A stretch of DNA of 64,000 nt from Paenibacillus faecis (GCF_008084145.1 NZ_VSDO01000002.1:248001-312000), one strand, 5' to 3'; positions 7,319 through 16,940 are shown, counted from the first letter of the stretch. Notes: generated by a model from the letters alone, not told the origin. Numbers and translations: made by a program.

Positions 7319-9097
7319 ATGAGGAGACATTACCGAAAATATTTGGGAAACTTCGGTCTCAAGCGTAAAGCGCTGGTGATCTTCCTGCTGTTTGTGATCC
7401 TGCCGACATTTGGAGTCGGCGTTGTGGTCCAGTATAAGTTTAACCAAATCTTAAGGGATCAGTTTGTGAACTCCACGAAGCGAAATTTGGACAATGTGAC
7501 CAATCAGCTTGAAGAGCAAACGAGAAGAGTGGAGGATATCGCCAACTATCTGATTCTGAGTCCGGACATGCGGTCGTTCCTGAGGTCTTCTCCGCCGCTC
7601 GGCAGCGAGCAGCGCGAGAAGCTCAAGCGGAATATCGAAGAATTTCTCACCTTCCAGCTCATGTCGCGCAGTTATATCCGTTCGATCGAAATCGCTGGAT
7701 ATAATGGAAGCTTGATCCAGATGGGCGAGCCGTTCCGCGGCGACGAATCCCGGTGGGAACTTCAGGCCGAAGCCCGCAAAGGCGGGATGGTCTGGACGGA
7801 AGGATACAGCCTGAACAGCGATTGGAACGGAGATGTCCGAATTCTCTCCATGTTCCGGATTTTGAATTCCTACAGTGAAATTACGAAGCCGACGGGCCGC
7901 TTAACGATCCGGATGGATGAGGCGAGCATCGTGGACTTGCTGGAAAAAGGAATTTTCGAGGACGGGGCGGGAACGGTCTTTATCATCGGGCCCGAAGGGC
8001 AGGTGATCTTGAGATCGAAGGATGACCTGGGCGATCGTTTTGTTCCCGATGAAGCGATGCTGGGCAAGCTTGACTTGGGGCAGGAGGGTTTTTTCTCCTA
8101 TCCGATAGACGGAAAAGCCTATATGACCTTGTTCTCCTCCATGGATAACACCGGCTGGAATGTCGTGGCCATGATCCCCGAGACGACGGTGTCGGAAGGG
8201 TTTCGCGGCGTCAAACTGCTGATGCTGTTTATACTGGCGGCCATCCTGCTGCTCGGCCTTACCGCGCTGATCGGGTTCCATTATACGATTATCATGCCGA
8301 TTCTGCGGCTAAAGAAAGAAACGTACCGGGTGATGCACGGCGATTTCACCGCACGCGTCCCGATCGAATCCAGGGACGAAATCGCGGAGCTGAATCATAA
8401 ATTCAACGAGATGGTCGCCACCATTCAGCAGTTGATCGACCATAAGTACAAGCTGGAGCTGCGGGAGCGGGAATCCGAACTCAAGCTGCTGCAAAATCAG
8501 ATGGATCCCCATTTTCTGTACAACACGCTGGATATGATAAGGTGGACGGCCAGGCTGGAAAAGGCGGAGAAGTCCAGTCAGCTGATCGAAATGCTGTCCA
8601 AATTTTTCCGTTCCAGCGTCAATAACGGCAGTTATAAGACTACCTTGCGCCGGGAGATGGAGTTCGTGCAGTCCTATCTGTATCTCCAGCAGCGGCGTTT
8701 GGGGGAGAAGCTGAAATATACGCTCCATACCGAAGCGGGTCTGGAGGACACCTTGATGCTGAAGGCGACCGTTCAACCGCTGGTGGAGAATTTCTTGAAG
8801 CATGGATTTGACCGCACCAAGGCCGTCAATGAAATCAGCGTAAATTGTTATGCGGCCCATGGCGAGATTTGGATCGACGTCATCGATAACGGAAAAGGCA
8901 TGAATCGGGGAACCTGGGTGAAGGGAGACGGCAAGCCTGGAGCGATGTCCAACATTCATGAGAGGTTGTCGATTTTTTTCGGACCGGAATACGGCTTGAA
9001 GGTCATCGGCACTTCCGCGCAGGGGACTTGGGTTCGCTTGCGGGTTCCCAAGGGGGAAAGTCAAGAAGATCACGGTGGTGAGCGTCATGAACAATAA
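7319..9097 (+). CDS. Sensor histidine kinase, YesM/LytS type
   Basis: The protein has 592 residues. The first membrane helix is at about residues 17-36 and the second at about 300-326, enclosing an extracytoplasmic sensor region of about 260 residues. HAMP follows (about 326-380), then the His-kinase domain with phospho-acceptor His398 in QMDPHFLYNTLDMIRW. The ATPase N-box is VQPLVENFLKHGF, and the G-boxes are DNGKGM and SNIHERL. It should autophosphorylate on sensing an external sugar or binding protein and pass phosphate to the response regulator whose start it overlaps. The position directly behind the importer genes suggests it controls that importer. Confidence 0.93.
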   Translation: MRRHYRKYLGNFGLKRKALVIFLLFVILPTFGVGVVVQYKFNQILRDQFVNSTKRNLDNVTNQLEEQTRRVEDIANYLILSPDMRSFLRSSPPLGSEQREKLKRNIEEFLTFQLMSRSYIRSIEIAGYNGSLIQMGEPFRGDESRWELQAEARKGGMVWTEGYSLNSDWNGDVRILSMFRILNSYSEITKPTGRLTIRMDEASIVDLLEKGIFEDGAGTVFIIGPEGQVILRSKDDLGDRFVPDEAMLGKLDLGQEGFFSYPIDGKAYMTLFSSMDNTGWNVVAMIPETTVSEGFRGVKLLMLFILAAILLLGLTALIGFHYTIIMPILRLKKETYRVMHGDFTARVPIESRDEIAELNHKFNEMVATIQQLIDHKYKLELRERESELKLLQNQMDPHFLYNTLDMIRWTARLEKAEKSSQLIEMLSKFFRSSVNNGSYKTTLRREMEFVQSYLYLQQRRLGEKLKYTLHTEAGLEDTLMLKATVQPLVENFLKHGFDRTKAVNEISVNCYAAHGEIWIDVIDNGKGMNRGTWVKGDGKPGAMSNIHERLSIFFGPEYGLKVIGTSAQGTWVRLRVPKGESQEDHGGERHEQ

Positions 9098-10682
9098 ACT
9101 TGGGAATAAGAACGGCGAGGTAAACATGCTGATCGTGGACGACGAGCCCGTCATTTGCGAAGGCTTGCGCTGTACGATCGACTGGGAGAAGCTGGGCGTC
9201 CGGGTCGTCGGCGAAGCTTATGACGGAATGGAAGCGCTGAGGCTCGTTCAGGAACATGGGGTGGATCTCGTGCTGTCCGATATTCGCATGGAGGGCATGG
9301 ACGGGCTGCAATTGGCGAAATGCCTGAAAGAACGGTTTCCGGAAGTGCGCGTCATTATGATCAGCGGGTATGAGGATTTTGATTACGCCCGGCAGGCGAT
9401 TCGGCTGGGAGTCAGCGATTACCTGCTCAAGCCGGTGGAGATCGACGAATTGACCGAGGTGGTAAAAAAGGTCGTCCTGTCGCTCGGGTCCGAAGCGAAG
9501 GCCGGGGGGATGCAGGAGGTCGAACTGTGGCTGTCCCATATGGCCCGCCATGGCATCGCTTACGGAAAGCAAGCTCCCTCTTCTTTGCGCGGGGCGCAAT
9601 TCCGGGTCTTGGCGACGCAGCTGGACTGCTTCTACGAGCAGTTTGGCGAGCAGCCGCCGGAAGGGTACGAAGAGATCCAGGATGACTGGATCGATCGGCT
9701 GCATACCGCGGTTGCGCGTCCGTTCCTTCGCGCGGTATCCGTATTTGACCATGAGAACCTGCTCATTACACTGGTCGTATCCGATGTGAACATGGATCGG
9801 GCCGCGTGGGACCAATGGCTTGGCGCCTTGCGTTCTAAACTCAAGGAAGCCCGGCTGTACTGCGGCGTGTCGGAGCCGTATGACGACCTGGAGGAAACGG
9901 CCAACCGCTGCGCCGAAGCCAGCGGGTTGCTGCCTTATCACTTGCTGGACGACAAAGCCGTTCTGCTGCCGGAAGATCGGGAAGCGGCGGCGCGGGAGCG
10001 GACGATTTCCGCCTTCGACGCGACCGATGCCGCGCAGCGCCTGATGGCCGCGATGCTGAAACAGGATGCGGCGGAAGTCCGGGCCCGGGTTGCCGGGATC
10101 TTTACTTTTTTCCGTGAGGAAGGCTATTTGCCCGAAGAAATTTTGCGCTCGTACGAAGAAATGTCGGCCTTGCTCCGGCAGCGGCTGCGCAAAAGCGGAA
10201 TGACCGGACTGGAATACGGTCCCCGCGGGGCGTGGGATTTGAACATTTTTAACACGTACGGTTCCCTGGAAACCGCCGTCCTGGAAGAAATGAGCCAGCT
10301 GATGCAGCGAATCGAACGCCATGGCATCGATAAGTCCTATTGGATCATCGAGAAGGCGAAGAAATTTATGAACGAGCATAACGGTACGGATTTGAAGGCT
10401 TCCGAAGTGGCGGCTTGGCTGAAAATTACGCCGAGCTATTTCAGTTACATTTTCAAACAGGGGACCGGAAAGAGTTTTACGGAATACATGAACGAAATGC
10501 GGATGGAACAGGCCAAGACGTTGCTGGCCACCACGCACGACAAGGTTTTTGAAATCGCGGACAAGGTAGGTTACAAGGAATACAAATATTTCGTCTCCGT
10601 GTTCAAATCGTATACGGGGATGACGCCGAAGGAATATCGCGGGCTCAGCGCGTCCAAAGATGCGGCAGCCGAGATCGACTGA
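9087..10682 (+). CDS. Response regulator, YesN type (REC + AraC HTH)
   Basis: The protein has 531 residues from ATG 9087, overlapping the kinase gene by 11 bases. The later ATG 9126 would cut into the first strand of the receiver domain (VNMLIVDDEP), so the upstream start is preferred. The REC domain (about 10-130) has acidic residues in VDDEP, phospho-acceptor Asp65 (VLSDIRM) and the KPVE lysine. A variable middle region follows. Two AraC helix-turn-helix motifs occupy the last 100 residues (FSYIFKQGTGKSFTEYMNEM; VGYKEYKYFVSVFKSYTGMT). It is the probable activator of the local importer and GH3 gene. Confidence 0.93.
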   Translation: MNNKLGNKNGEVNMLIVDDEPVICEGLRCTIDWEKLGVRVVGEAYDGMEALRLVQEHGVDLVLSDIRMEGMDGLQLAKCLKERFPEVRVIMISGYEDFDYARQAIRLGVSDYLLKPVEIDELTEVVKKVVLSLGSEAKAGGMQEVELWLSHMARHGIAYGKQAPSSLRGAQFRVLATQLDCFYEQFGEQPPEGYEEIQDDWIDRLHTAVARPFLRAVSVFDHENLLITLVVSDVNMDRAAWDQWLGALRSKLKEARLYCGVSEPYDDLEETANRCAEASGLLPYHLLDDKAVLLPEDREAAARERTISAFDATDAAQRLMAAMLKQDAAEVRARVAGIFTFFREEGYLPEEILRSYEEMSALLRQRLRKSGMTGLEYGPRGAWDLNIFNTYGSLETAVLEEMSQLMQRIERHGIDKSYWIIEKAKKFMNEHNGTDLKASEVAAWLKITPSYFSYIFKQGTGKSFTEYMNEMRMEQAKTLLATTHDKVFEIADKVGYKEYKYFVSVFKSYTGMTPKEYRGLSASKDAAAEID

Positions 10683-10720
10683 GGACCCGCCTACTTGTGG
10701 GGAAGCGAGGGAGACGTGGA

Positions 10721-13045
10721 ATGGAAAAATACAAATCGCCCCGCGTGGCGCTTGAGGAACGCGTCGAGGATCTGCTCGGCAGAATGACGCTGGCCGAAAA
10801 AGTGGGGCAATTAAACCAGCGGATGTACGGTTGGAACGCCTACCGCAAGGTGGGAGACGGATACGAACTTACGGACGAGTTCAAAAAGGAAGTGGCCTGG
10901 GGCGGGGGAATGGGAGCCCTATACGGTTTGTTCCGCAGCGACCCCTGGTCCGGCGTGGACTACCGCACCGGCATTCCGGCCGCGGACAGCGCCAAGGCGG
11001 CCAACATGGTGCAGCGTTATGTCATTGAGCACACCCGGCTGGGCATTCCCGTTCTGTTAACCGAGGAATGCCCCCATGGGCATCAGGCCTTGGACGGAAC
11101 GATGCTGCCGGTCAATTTGGGCGTCGGCTCGACTTGGAACCCGGTGTTGATGAAGCGGGCCTACGGGATGGTCGCTTCCGAAATCCGGAGCCGAGGCGCG
11201 CATGTCGGCCTGGTCTCGGCGCTGGATATTCTCCACGATCCGCGCTGGGGGCGTTCCGAAGAATGCTTCGGCGAGGATCCGTATTTGGCCGCCAGGTTTA
11301 CCGAAGCGGCCGTCCGGGGCATGCAGGGCGAAAGCCCGGACGATCTGGCGGGGACCGATAAAGTGGCGGTGGTCCTCAAACATTTATGCGCACAAGGCAC
11401 CGGCCTCGGAGGCCGCAACGCCGGCCCGGCTCCGATCGGCGAGCGCGAGCTGCGCGAAATCCATCTTCCCGGCGCCAAAGAGGGGAAGGATGTGGGCGCG
11501 GCCGGCTTTATGGCCGCGTATAACGAGATCGACGGCATTCCCTGCCATGCGAACGAGCGCCTTTTGACCGGGATATTGCGGGAGGAATGGGGGTTTGACG
11601 GCATCGTTATGGCGGACGGGGGCGCGATCGACCGGCTGATTGCGCTTACGGGAAGCCATGAGTCCGCCGCCGCGCTCGCCCTGGCGTCGGGAGTGGACCT
11701 GAGCTTGTGGGATACGGCGTTTTCGACGCTGGAAGAGGCGGTGAAGCAGGGGCTTGTTTCGGAGGCGCTGATCGACCGGGCGGTGCGGCGGGTGCTGCGG
11801 CTGAAATTCAGATTGGGCTTGTTTGATCGGCCCTATGTCAACGAATTGCGGGCAATCTCGGTCGTCGGCAAACCGGAGTTCTGCGAAGTGAATTTGCAAA
11901 TCGCCCGCGAATCGGCCGTGCTGCTCAAAAACGAGGGAGGACTGCTGCCTTTGGGGCCGAAGCCCGGAAGAATCGCGGTCATCGGCCCGAATGCCGACCG
12001 CTTGTACAACCAGTTGGGCGACTATACGAGCGTTCAACGGAAGGGAGTCGGCACGACGATTCTCGAGGGGATCCGGATGATGGCGCCGGAAGACACGGAG
12101 ATCGTTTACGCCCGAGGCTGCGGCATTCGCGACGAGGACGAAAACGGCTTGGCGGAAGCCGTGGAGGCCGCGAAAGGCGCGGATGTTTGCGTCTTGGTGT
12201 TGGGCGGCAGCAGCGCCCGCAGGTTTGACGGCGTTTTCGACAGCAACGGAGAAGCCGTGATCGGGGAAGGAGGCCTTCCCGCGGAGATGGATTGCGGGGA
12301 AGGCGTCGATCTGGCGGATCTTGCGCTCGGCGGAGTTCAAGTCCGACTGGCCAAGGAGGTGGCGGCTACGGGAACTCCGGTGGTTGCCGTACTGATCCAA
12401 GGCCGGCCGCATGCGATCGGGGACTGGGCGGACGGCTGCGGGGCGATCCTGTGCGGCTGGTATCCCGGAACGGAGGGCGGCCGGGCGGTGGGAGAGCTGC
12501 TGTTCGGCAGGGTGAACCCCAGCGGCAAGCTGCCGGTCTCCCTTCCCCGCTCTTCCGGACAGCTCCCGGTCTACTATAACCAGAAGGATCCCGGCCGGCC
12601 AAGGGTCTATGTGGACATGACCTCGGCGGCGCTGTATCCGTTCGGTTACGGATTGAGCTACACGGAATTCGAGTATGGAGAGCCGCGTCTGTCGCAATCC
12701 GACATCTCCGCCGCGGAACTTGCGGAAGGCGGCAGAGTCACCGTAACGGTAAGGCTGAAAAACACGGGAAGCCGGGTCGGGTCCGAAACCGTCCAGTTGT
12801 ATATCCGGGCCCGCGAATCGGGCATTACCCGCCGCATCGCCGAGCTTAAGGCGTTCCGGAAGCTGGAGCTGGCGCCCGGCGAGCAGCGCGACATCACGTT
12901 CAGTTTGGGCGAGGAGGCGTTCGCCGTCTGGAAGCCGGACATGACGTTCGGCCTGGTCCCTTGCCGGGTCACCATTATGGTGGGCGGGAACTCCAGGGAC
13001 ACGGTGGGCGCGGAATTGAAAATTACGGGTGGCCGCCTGGGGTAA
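10721..13045 (+). CDS. GH3 family beta-glycosidase (cytoplasmic)
   Basis: The protein has 774 residues from ATG 10721, with GAGGGAG seven bases upstream, and no signal peptide. The N-terminal TIM barrel holds the GH3 landmarks DPRWGRSEECFGEDPYL, the KHL segment and the nucleophile Asp299 in VMADGG. The alpha/beta sandwich domain follows with GCGAILCGWYPGTEGG and NPSGKLPVSLPRS. A fibronectin-III-like domain ends the protein. It hydrolyses terminal beta-glucosyl or beta-xylosyl residues from imported oligosaccharides; which one is not decidable here. It is last in the importer-sensor operon. Confidence 0.92.
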   Translation: MEKYKSPRVALEERVEDLLGRMTLAEKVGQLNQRMYGWNAYRKVGDGYELTDEFKKEVAWGGGMGALYGLFRSDPWSGVDYRTGIPAADSAKAANMVQRYVIEHTRLGIPVLLTEECPHGHQALDGTMLPVNLGVGSTWNPVLMKRAYGMVASEIRSRGAHVGLVSALDILHDPRWGRSEECFGEDPYLAARFTEAAVRGMQGESPDDLAGTDKVAVVLKHLCAQGTGLGGRNAGPAPIGERELREIHLPGAKEGKDVGAAGFMAAYNEIDGIPCHANERLLTGILREEWGFDGIVMADGGAIDRLIALTGSHESAAALALASGVDLSLWDTAFSTLEEAVKQGLVSEALIDRAVRRVLRLKFRLGLFDRPYVNELRAISVVGKPEFCEVNLQIARESAVLLKNEGGLLPLGPKPGRIAVIGPNADRLYNQLGDYTSVQRKGVGTTILEGIRMMAPEDTEIVYARGCGIRDEDENGLAEAVEAAKGADVCVLVLGGSSARRFDGVFDSNGEAVIGEGGLPAEMDCGEGVDLADLALGGVQVRLAKEVAATGTPVVAVLIQGRPHAIGDWADGCGAILCGWYPGTEGGRAVGELLFGRVNPSGKLPVSLPRSSGQLPVYYNQKDPGRPRVYVDMTSAALYPFGYGLSYTEFEYGEPRLSQSDISAAELAEGGRVTVTVRLKNTGSRVGSETVQLYIRARESGITRRIAELKAFRKLELAPGEQRDITFSLGEEAFAVWKPDMTFGLVPCRVTIMVGGNSRDTVGAELKITGGRLG

Positions 13046-13109
13046 TGAATTTTAGCGGATAAAAAGAATGGCGGCAACCGTTTCGCCGCGATTTTGTCGA
13101 ATTCGACTG

Positions 13110-13418
13110 GGGGACTAATAGCCGTAACCGCCTCCCTTTGAAGCCGGACGGGTAAATAAGGGCCATTTGCGGCGCTATTTTGTCGAATTTGGCTCTTCGG
13201 TGTGAAATAGCGGTCATTTGGGACCTTATTTTAGAGAAAGTCGGGCAAAAACCGGATTTTTGGGTTCGCACCAGTGATATAAGGCCTTTTTTGACCGCTA
13301 TTTTTCCCGAAAAAGCGAATCGGGCCGAAATAGCAGCCCCAAACGCCGCTATTATAACGGACGGCCAGTAAAAGTTGCGGATCGGCAGCACATGTTTGGG
13401 TTTAATGTAACGTCAGTG
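13110..13418. mobile_element. Element B3: left-truncated copy of the MITE-like element
   Basis: The right TIR GGTTTAATGTAACGTCAGTG (13399-13418) and the body match B1 and B2, including four hairpins centred near 13168, 13218, 13289 and 13340. The left TIR is missing. Instead the body joins a partial P1-like hairpin (13070-13105), so one end was lost or recombined with another array. No target duplication can be scored. It occupies the space directly after the GH3 gene. Confidence 0.75.
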
Positions 13419-13591
13419 CCTGAAATGGTGTATATCGGCAATAGGGCCGCGAAATAGATGGAGCTTTTCCAGCTAAATCCGATCCAAGAGCCAAAGAGCG
13501 GTACATTTTAACAGGAAATTTCCCCGTTACAATTGTGGATGTTGACAACGTATATCCGAAACTACCCTATCCCTATCACATCCTTTCCAAC

Positions 13592-13617
13592 GCTAATTCT
13601 TTAGTTCAACCTATATA
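13592..13617 (-). repeat. Inverted copy of an element-C end
   Basis: Read on the minus strand this is CTATATAGGTTGAACTAAAG plus AATTAGC, nearly identical to 2422-2447. No second end is recognisable nearby. The rest of 13419-13700 holds no gene that I can support. Confidence 0.4.
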
Positions 13618-13707
13618 GAAACTTCCGTAATAAACATACTCCATACGGTTCTTAGTTCCCACAACTTATTTGCCTGAGAAAAAATCAACCAACATGAGGA
13701 TTTGCAT

Positions 13708-13744
13708 GGCCCTGACTTCGTTGAAGTAGGGGCCTGCTTTTTTG
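13708..13744 (+). terminator. Rho-independent terminator upstream of the MarR gene
   Basis: GGCCCTGACTTC (13708-13719) pairs with GAAGTAGGGGCC (13723-13734), followed by TGCTTTTTTGCTTTT. No gene lies just upstream on this strand. It either insulates the MarR gene from readthrough or is left over from a lost gene. Confidence 0.75.
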
Positions 13745-13822
13745 CTTTTAACATGCCGCTACGATGGGGGGTACAACATATATCACTGAAAACAGGTAAT
13801 TGATTATGTAAAATAAAAAAAC

Positions 13823-13834
13823 GTAACTAGTTAC
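13823..13834. promoter_or_regulatory. Palindromic operator candidate for the MarR regulator
   Basis: GTAACTAGTTAC is a perfect 12-bp palindrome 25 bp ahead of the MarR start codon. MarR proteins commonly bind such palindromes at their own promoters. A related half (GGTAATTGATTATGTAA) lies about 25-30 bp further upstream. Confidence 0.55.
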
Positions 13835-13858
13835 CTATTTGCAAGGAGGTTTAGCGCG

Positions 13859-14320
13859 ATGAATCAAGAGGAGAAGCAAGCATTCATTTTTGCTACTATA
13901 CTGACACTGGCGAATCGGCTGCAAATCGTAGGGGATAAATTAGATAAGAATATCACCTTGAAGCAATGGCTCCTGATCGCCATTATTTTAAAGAATGGAA
14001 GCCCGGCTCCCACACTAGGTGAAGTTGCGGGCATCTTCGGTTGTTCCAGACAAAACATAAAGAAACTGGCCATGATTCTTGAGAAGCAGGGGTTTGTTGC
14101 CCTCAAGAGAGATGAACAGGATGCGAGAGTGGTCCGGGTTCAGTTGACATCCAAGTGCCACGCTTATTTTAAGGGACGAGAAGATCTTGAAAATGAGCTT
14201 ATGCAAGATTTATTTCATCATTTTGATGAGAAGTTAACGGACGGTTTATTTTACGGTATTCAACAGTTGGCAGACAATCTGGGCCGGATCGAAGAGAATT
14301 ACCGCGCAAGGGAGAGTTAA
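13859..14320 (+). CDS. MarR-family transcriptional regulator
   Basis: The protein has 153 residues with a strong GCAAGGAGG ribosome site. It has a winged helix-turn-helix of the MarR type: LKQWLLIAIIL, LGEVAGIFGCSRQNIKKLAM as the recognition region, and a basic wing around KRDEQDARVVRVQLT. The long terminal helices would form the dimer interface. It probably represses itself and the membrane-anchored protein gene five bases downstream through the palindrome at 13823. The signal is unknown. Codon use and GC content are somewhat lower than in the neighbouring sugar genes. Confidence 0.92.
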   Translation: MNQEEKQAFIFATILTLANRLQIVGDKLDKNITLKQWLLIAIILKNGSPAPTLGEVAGIFGCSRQNIKKLAMILEKQGFVALKRDEQDARVVRVQLTSKCHAYFKGREDLENELMQDLFHHFDEKLTDGLFYGIQQLADNLGRIEENYRARES

Positions 14321-14325
14321 AGGAT

Positions 14326-15192
14326 TTGAGGATAAGGAAAGGAGTACGAAAACCTATGTTGATCGGATTGTCCTTACTGGTTTTAACCGTTGTTGCCGTC
14401 GTCGTTTTTTTTGTTATTCCGTATTCGCCCCTGAAGGCGGAGTTTAATCGGGATGTCAAGGAGCGTATAGATCGTTCAAGCCAAGTGACAGGGGTGCTTA
14501 CCTATGAAGAAGTCGAACATTTACCCCTTCCTGTAAAGAGATATTTGAAGACCTGTGGTTATATGGGCAAACCGAAGAGTTCACACATGAAAATCAATTT
14601 TAAGGATGTGGATTTTAAGCTATCGCGGGAAAAGCCCATGATCAAAATAGATTACTCGCAGGTTAATTTTGTGCAGAAAGCAGATCGGGTTGCATTCATC
14701 GATACACGGATGTACGGCATTCCATTTCAAGGATATGACTCTCTTCTGGACGGTGAAGGAGGCATGAAAGGCGTTTTGGCCAAAGGGATTACCTTGTTCA
14801 ACGAAACGGGAGGGGATATGGATCAGGCGTGCTTGGCGACCTTTTTATCCGAGTCGTTATTGATTCCCGATGCTGCTCTGCAAAGCTACATTTCCTGGAA
14901 AGAGGTGGACAATACGCACGCAAAAGCAATCATTACCTATGGTGGCATCGAAGCTAGCGGTATATTTACTTTCGGCGAAACCGGGGAATTGCTCTCGTTT
15001 TCAACGGAGGATCGGATCTATACTTCGATGAATGGCGATCGACAGCAAGTGAAGTGGACGGCATTGTTTAGCGACTACCAAACTAAGGATGGCCGTAAGC
15101 AGCCCTCTCGTTTACAGGCGATATGGCATCTTCCGGAAGGCGACATGATTTACTTTGATGGTCGAGATTTTCGAATCGATAGATTTATGTGA
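14326..15192 (+). CDS. Membrane-anchored protein of unknown function (DUF6544/DUF6920-like)
   Basis: The frame opens at TTG 14326 (288 residues). ATG 14356 (278 residues) is a possible alternative with GGAAAGGAG upstream. One N-terminal membrane helix (LIGLSLLVLTVVAVVVFFVI) is followed by about 240 residues outside the membrane, rich in beta-type sequence. Tracts such as LPLPVKRYLKTCGYMGKP and the repeated IDTRMYGIPFQGYDSLLDG region resemble the Firmicute family I recall as DUF6544 or DUF6920; this is from memory. No enzymatic motif is visible. It is coupled to the MarR gene by a five-base gap, so it is presumably the regulated target. Confidence 0.75.
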   Translation: MRIRKGVRKPMLIGLSLLVLTVVAVVVFFVIPYSPLKAEFNRDVKERIDRSSQVTGVLTYEEVEHLPLPVKRYLKTCGYMGKPKSSHMKINFKDVDFKLSREKPMIKIDYSQVNFVQKADRVAFIDTRMYGIPFQGYDSLLDGEGGMKGVLAKGITLFNETGGDMDQACLATFLSESLLIPDAALQSYISWKEVDNTHAKAIITYGGIEASGIFTFGETGELLSFSTEDRIYTSMNGDRQQVKWTALFSDYQTKDGRKQPSRLQAIWHLPEGDMIYFDGRDFRIDRFM

Positions 15193-15299
15193 TAAATATA
15201 TCGGGGGTTACGCTGCCTACCTGGAATTCGTACTGACGTTGCTTACAAAACATCACATAGATTTTTAGCTCTTGCTATTTGGCGGAAGTCGGAATAAAA

Positions 15300-15366
15300 T
15301 ATAATCATTATAAGTTGTACGTACAAGGTTGGATTAAACTACATTATTTAAATATTGTATGTACAA
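15300..15366 (+). promoter_or_regulatory. araA promoter region with two AraR operators
   Basis: A TATAAT -10 lies at 15300-15305. TTGTACGTACAA (15315-15326), a perfect palindrome, and TTGTATGTACAA (15355-15366) match the core of the Bacillus AraR operator (ATTTGTACGNACAAAT). Their centres are 40 bp apart, close to four helical turns and similar to the paired cooperative operators of B. subtilis araABDLMNPQ. Repression by the AraR encoded at 17003 is the clear expectation. Confidence 0.85.
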
Positions 15367-15407
15367 GAGGTAAGACAACATAATCGTATAGTAGGAGGCG
15401 TATACAC

Positions 15408-16895
15408 ATGAATTTGAAACCGTATTCATTTTGGTTCGTGACCGGAAGTCAGCACTTGTACGGTCCGGAGACGCTCGAGCAGGTCGCCGAGCACTCCCGC
15501 ATTATCGCCGAGCAATTCGATCAAGACCCCGCTTTCGCGTATCCGGTCGTCTTCAAGCCGATCGTCAAAACGCCGGATGAAATTTACAACCTCTTGCAGC
15601 AGGCCAACAGCGACCCTTCCTGCGCCGGCGTGATCACTTGGATGCATACCTTCTCCCCGGCCAAAATGTGGATCGCCGGTCTGGCGCAGTTGCAAAAGCC
15701 ATTGCTTCATCTGCACACCCAATTTAACCGCGATATCCCATGGGAATCGATCGATATGGACTTCATGAACCTGAACCAGTCCGCCCACGGCGACCGGGAA
15801 TACGGCCATATCGGCGCCCGCCTCGGCATCGCGCGCAAAATCGTCGTCGGGCATTGGGAGGACGGCGAGGTTCGCGGCGATATCGCGGCCTGGATGCGGA
15901 CGGCGGTGTCCCATGCAGAAAGCCGCAGCCTGAAAGTGGCGCGGTTCGGCGACAACATGCGCGAAGTGGCCGTAACGGACGGCGACAAAGTCTCCGCGCA
16001 AATCCAGTTCGGCTGGTCCGTGAACGGCTACGGAATCGGCGATCTGGTCCAGGTGATGAACGAGGTCAGCGACGCCGAAGTCAAGGCGCTGCTGGAGGAA
16101 TACGCGGACAGATACACGATTACCAAAGAAGGCTTGAGCGACGGACCGGTTCGCGATTCCATCGCTTACCAGGCGCGGACGGAAATCGCCTTGAAACGGT
16201 TTCTTGAAGAAGGCGGGTTCGGCGCGTTCACGACGACCTTCGAAGACCTGCACGGCATGAAGCAGCTTCCGGGGTTGGCGGTACAGCGCCTGATGGAAGC
16301 GGGCTACGGCTTCGGCGGAGAAGGCGACTGGAAGACGGCCGCCCTCACCCGTGTGCTCAAGGTGCTCGCGGATAACAAGAGCACTTCGTTCATGGAGGAC
16401 TATACCTACCATTTCGAGCCGGGCAATCATATGATTCTCGGTGCGCACATGCTGGAGGTATGTCCGACGATCGCGGCGACGAAGCCGACGATCGAGGTGC
16501 ATCCGCTGGGCATCGGCGGCAAGGAAGACCCGGCCCGGATCGTCTTTGACGGGCAGGATGGGCCGGCGGTTAACGCGTCGCTGGTCGACCTGGGCCATCG
16601 CTTCCGGCTCCTTGTCAACGTCGTCGACGGCGTGAAGGTCGAGAAACCGATGCCGAAGCTTCCGGTCGCCCGCGTACTGTGGAAGCCGCAGCCGTCGCTG
16701 CGGGAATCCGCCGAGGCCTGGATTTTGGCCGGCGGCGCGCATCACACGGTGCTGTCCTACGCGATGACGGCCGACCAACTGTGCGACTGGGCGGACCTGG
16801 CCGGCATCGAAGCGGTCATTATCGACAAGAACACCGATGTGCGCCGTTTCAAGAACGAGCTTCGCTGGAGCGATGCGGCTTACCGCTTGAGATAA
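15408..16895 (+). CDS. araA: L-arabinose isomerase
   Basis: The protein has 495 residues, the normal length for AraA, with a TAGGAGG ribosome site. It converts L-arabinose to L-ribulose in the cytosol and needs a divalent metal, typically Mn2+. The start FWFVTGSQHLYGPETL and the WMHTFSPAKMWI, LHTQFNRDIPW and FEPGNHMILGAHMLEVCP segments are hallmarks of the family. The AraR repressor gene follows without a strong terminator, so araA and araR may be partly co-transcribed. Transcription is expected to be induced by arabinose through the two operators upstream. Confidence 0.98.
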   Translation: MNLKPYSFWFVTGSQHLYGPETLEQVAEHSRIIAEQFDQDPAFAYPVVFKPIVKTPDEIYNLLQQANSDPSCAGVITWMHTFSPAKMWIAGLAQLQKPLLHLHTQFNRDIPWESIDMDFMNLNQSAHGDREYGHIGARLGIARKIVVGHWEDGEVRGDIAAWMRTAVSHAESRSLKVARFGDNMREVAVTDGDKVSAQIQFGWSVNGYGIGDLVQVMNEVSDAEVKALLEEYADRYTITKEGLSDGPVRDSIAYQARTEIALKRFLEEGGFGAFTTTFEDLHGMKQLPGLAVQRLMEAGYGFGGEGDWKTAALTRVLKVLADNKSTSFMEDYTYHFEPGNHMILGAHMLEVCPTIAATKPTIEVHPLGIGGKEDPARIVFDGQDGPAVNASLVDLGHRFRLLVNVVDGVKVEKPMPKLPVARVLWKPQPSLRESAEAWILAGGAHHTVLSYAMTADQLCDWADLAGIEAVIIDKNTDVRRFKNELRWSDAAYRLR

Positions 16896-16931
16896 CGGCC
16901 CGGCCGCTCCCGTCCGGATTTGCCCGGCCTG

Positions 16932-16940
16932 TGATACAAT
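16932..16940 (+). promoter_or_regulatory. Extended -10 ahead of araR
   Basis: TGATACAAT is an extended -10 element 63 bp ahead of the araR start. No AraR-type palindrome is seen in this gap. If the promoter is real, araR would be expressed without obvious autorepression. Confidence 0.35.
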
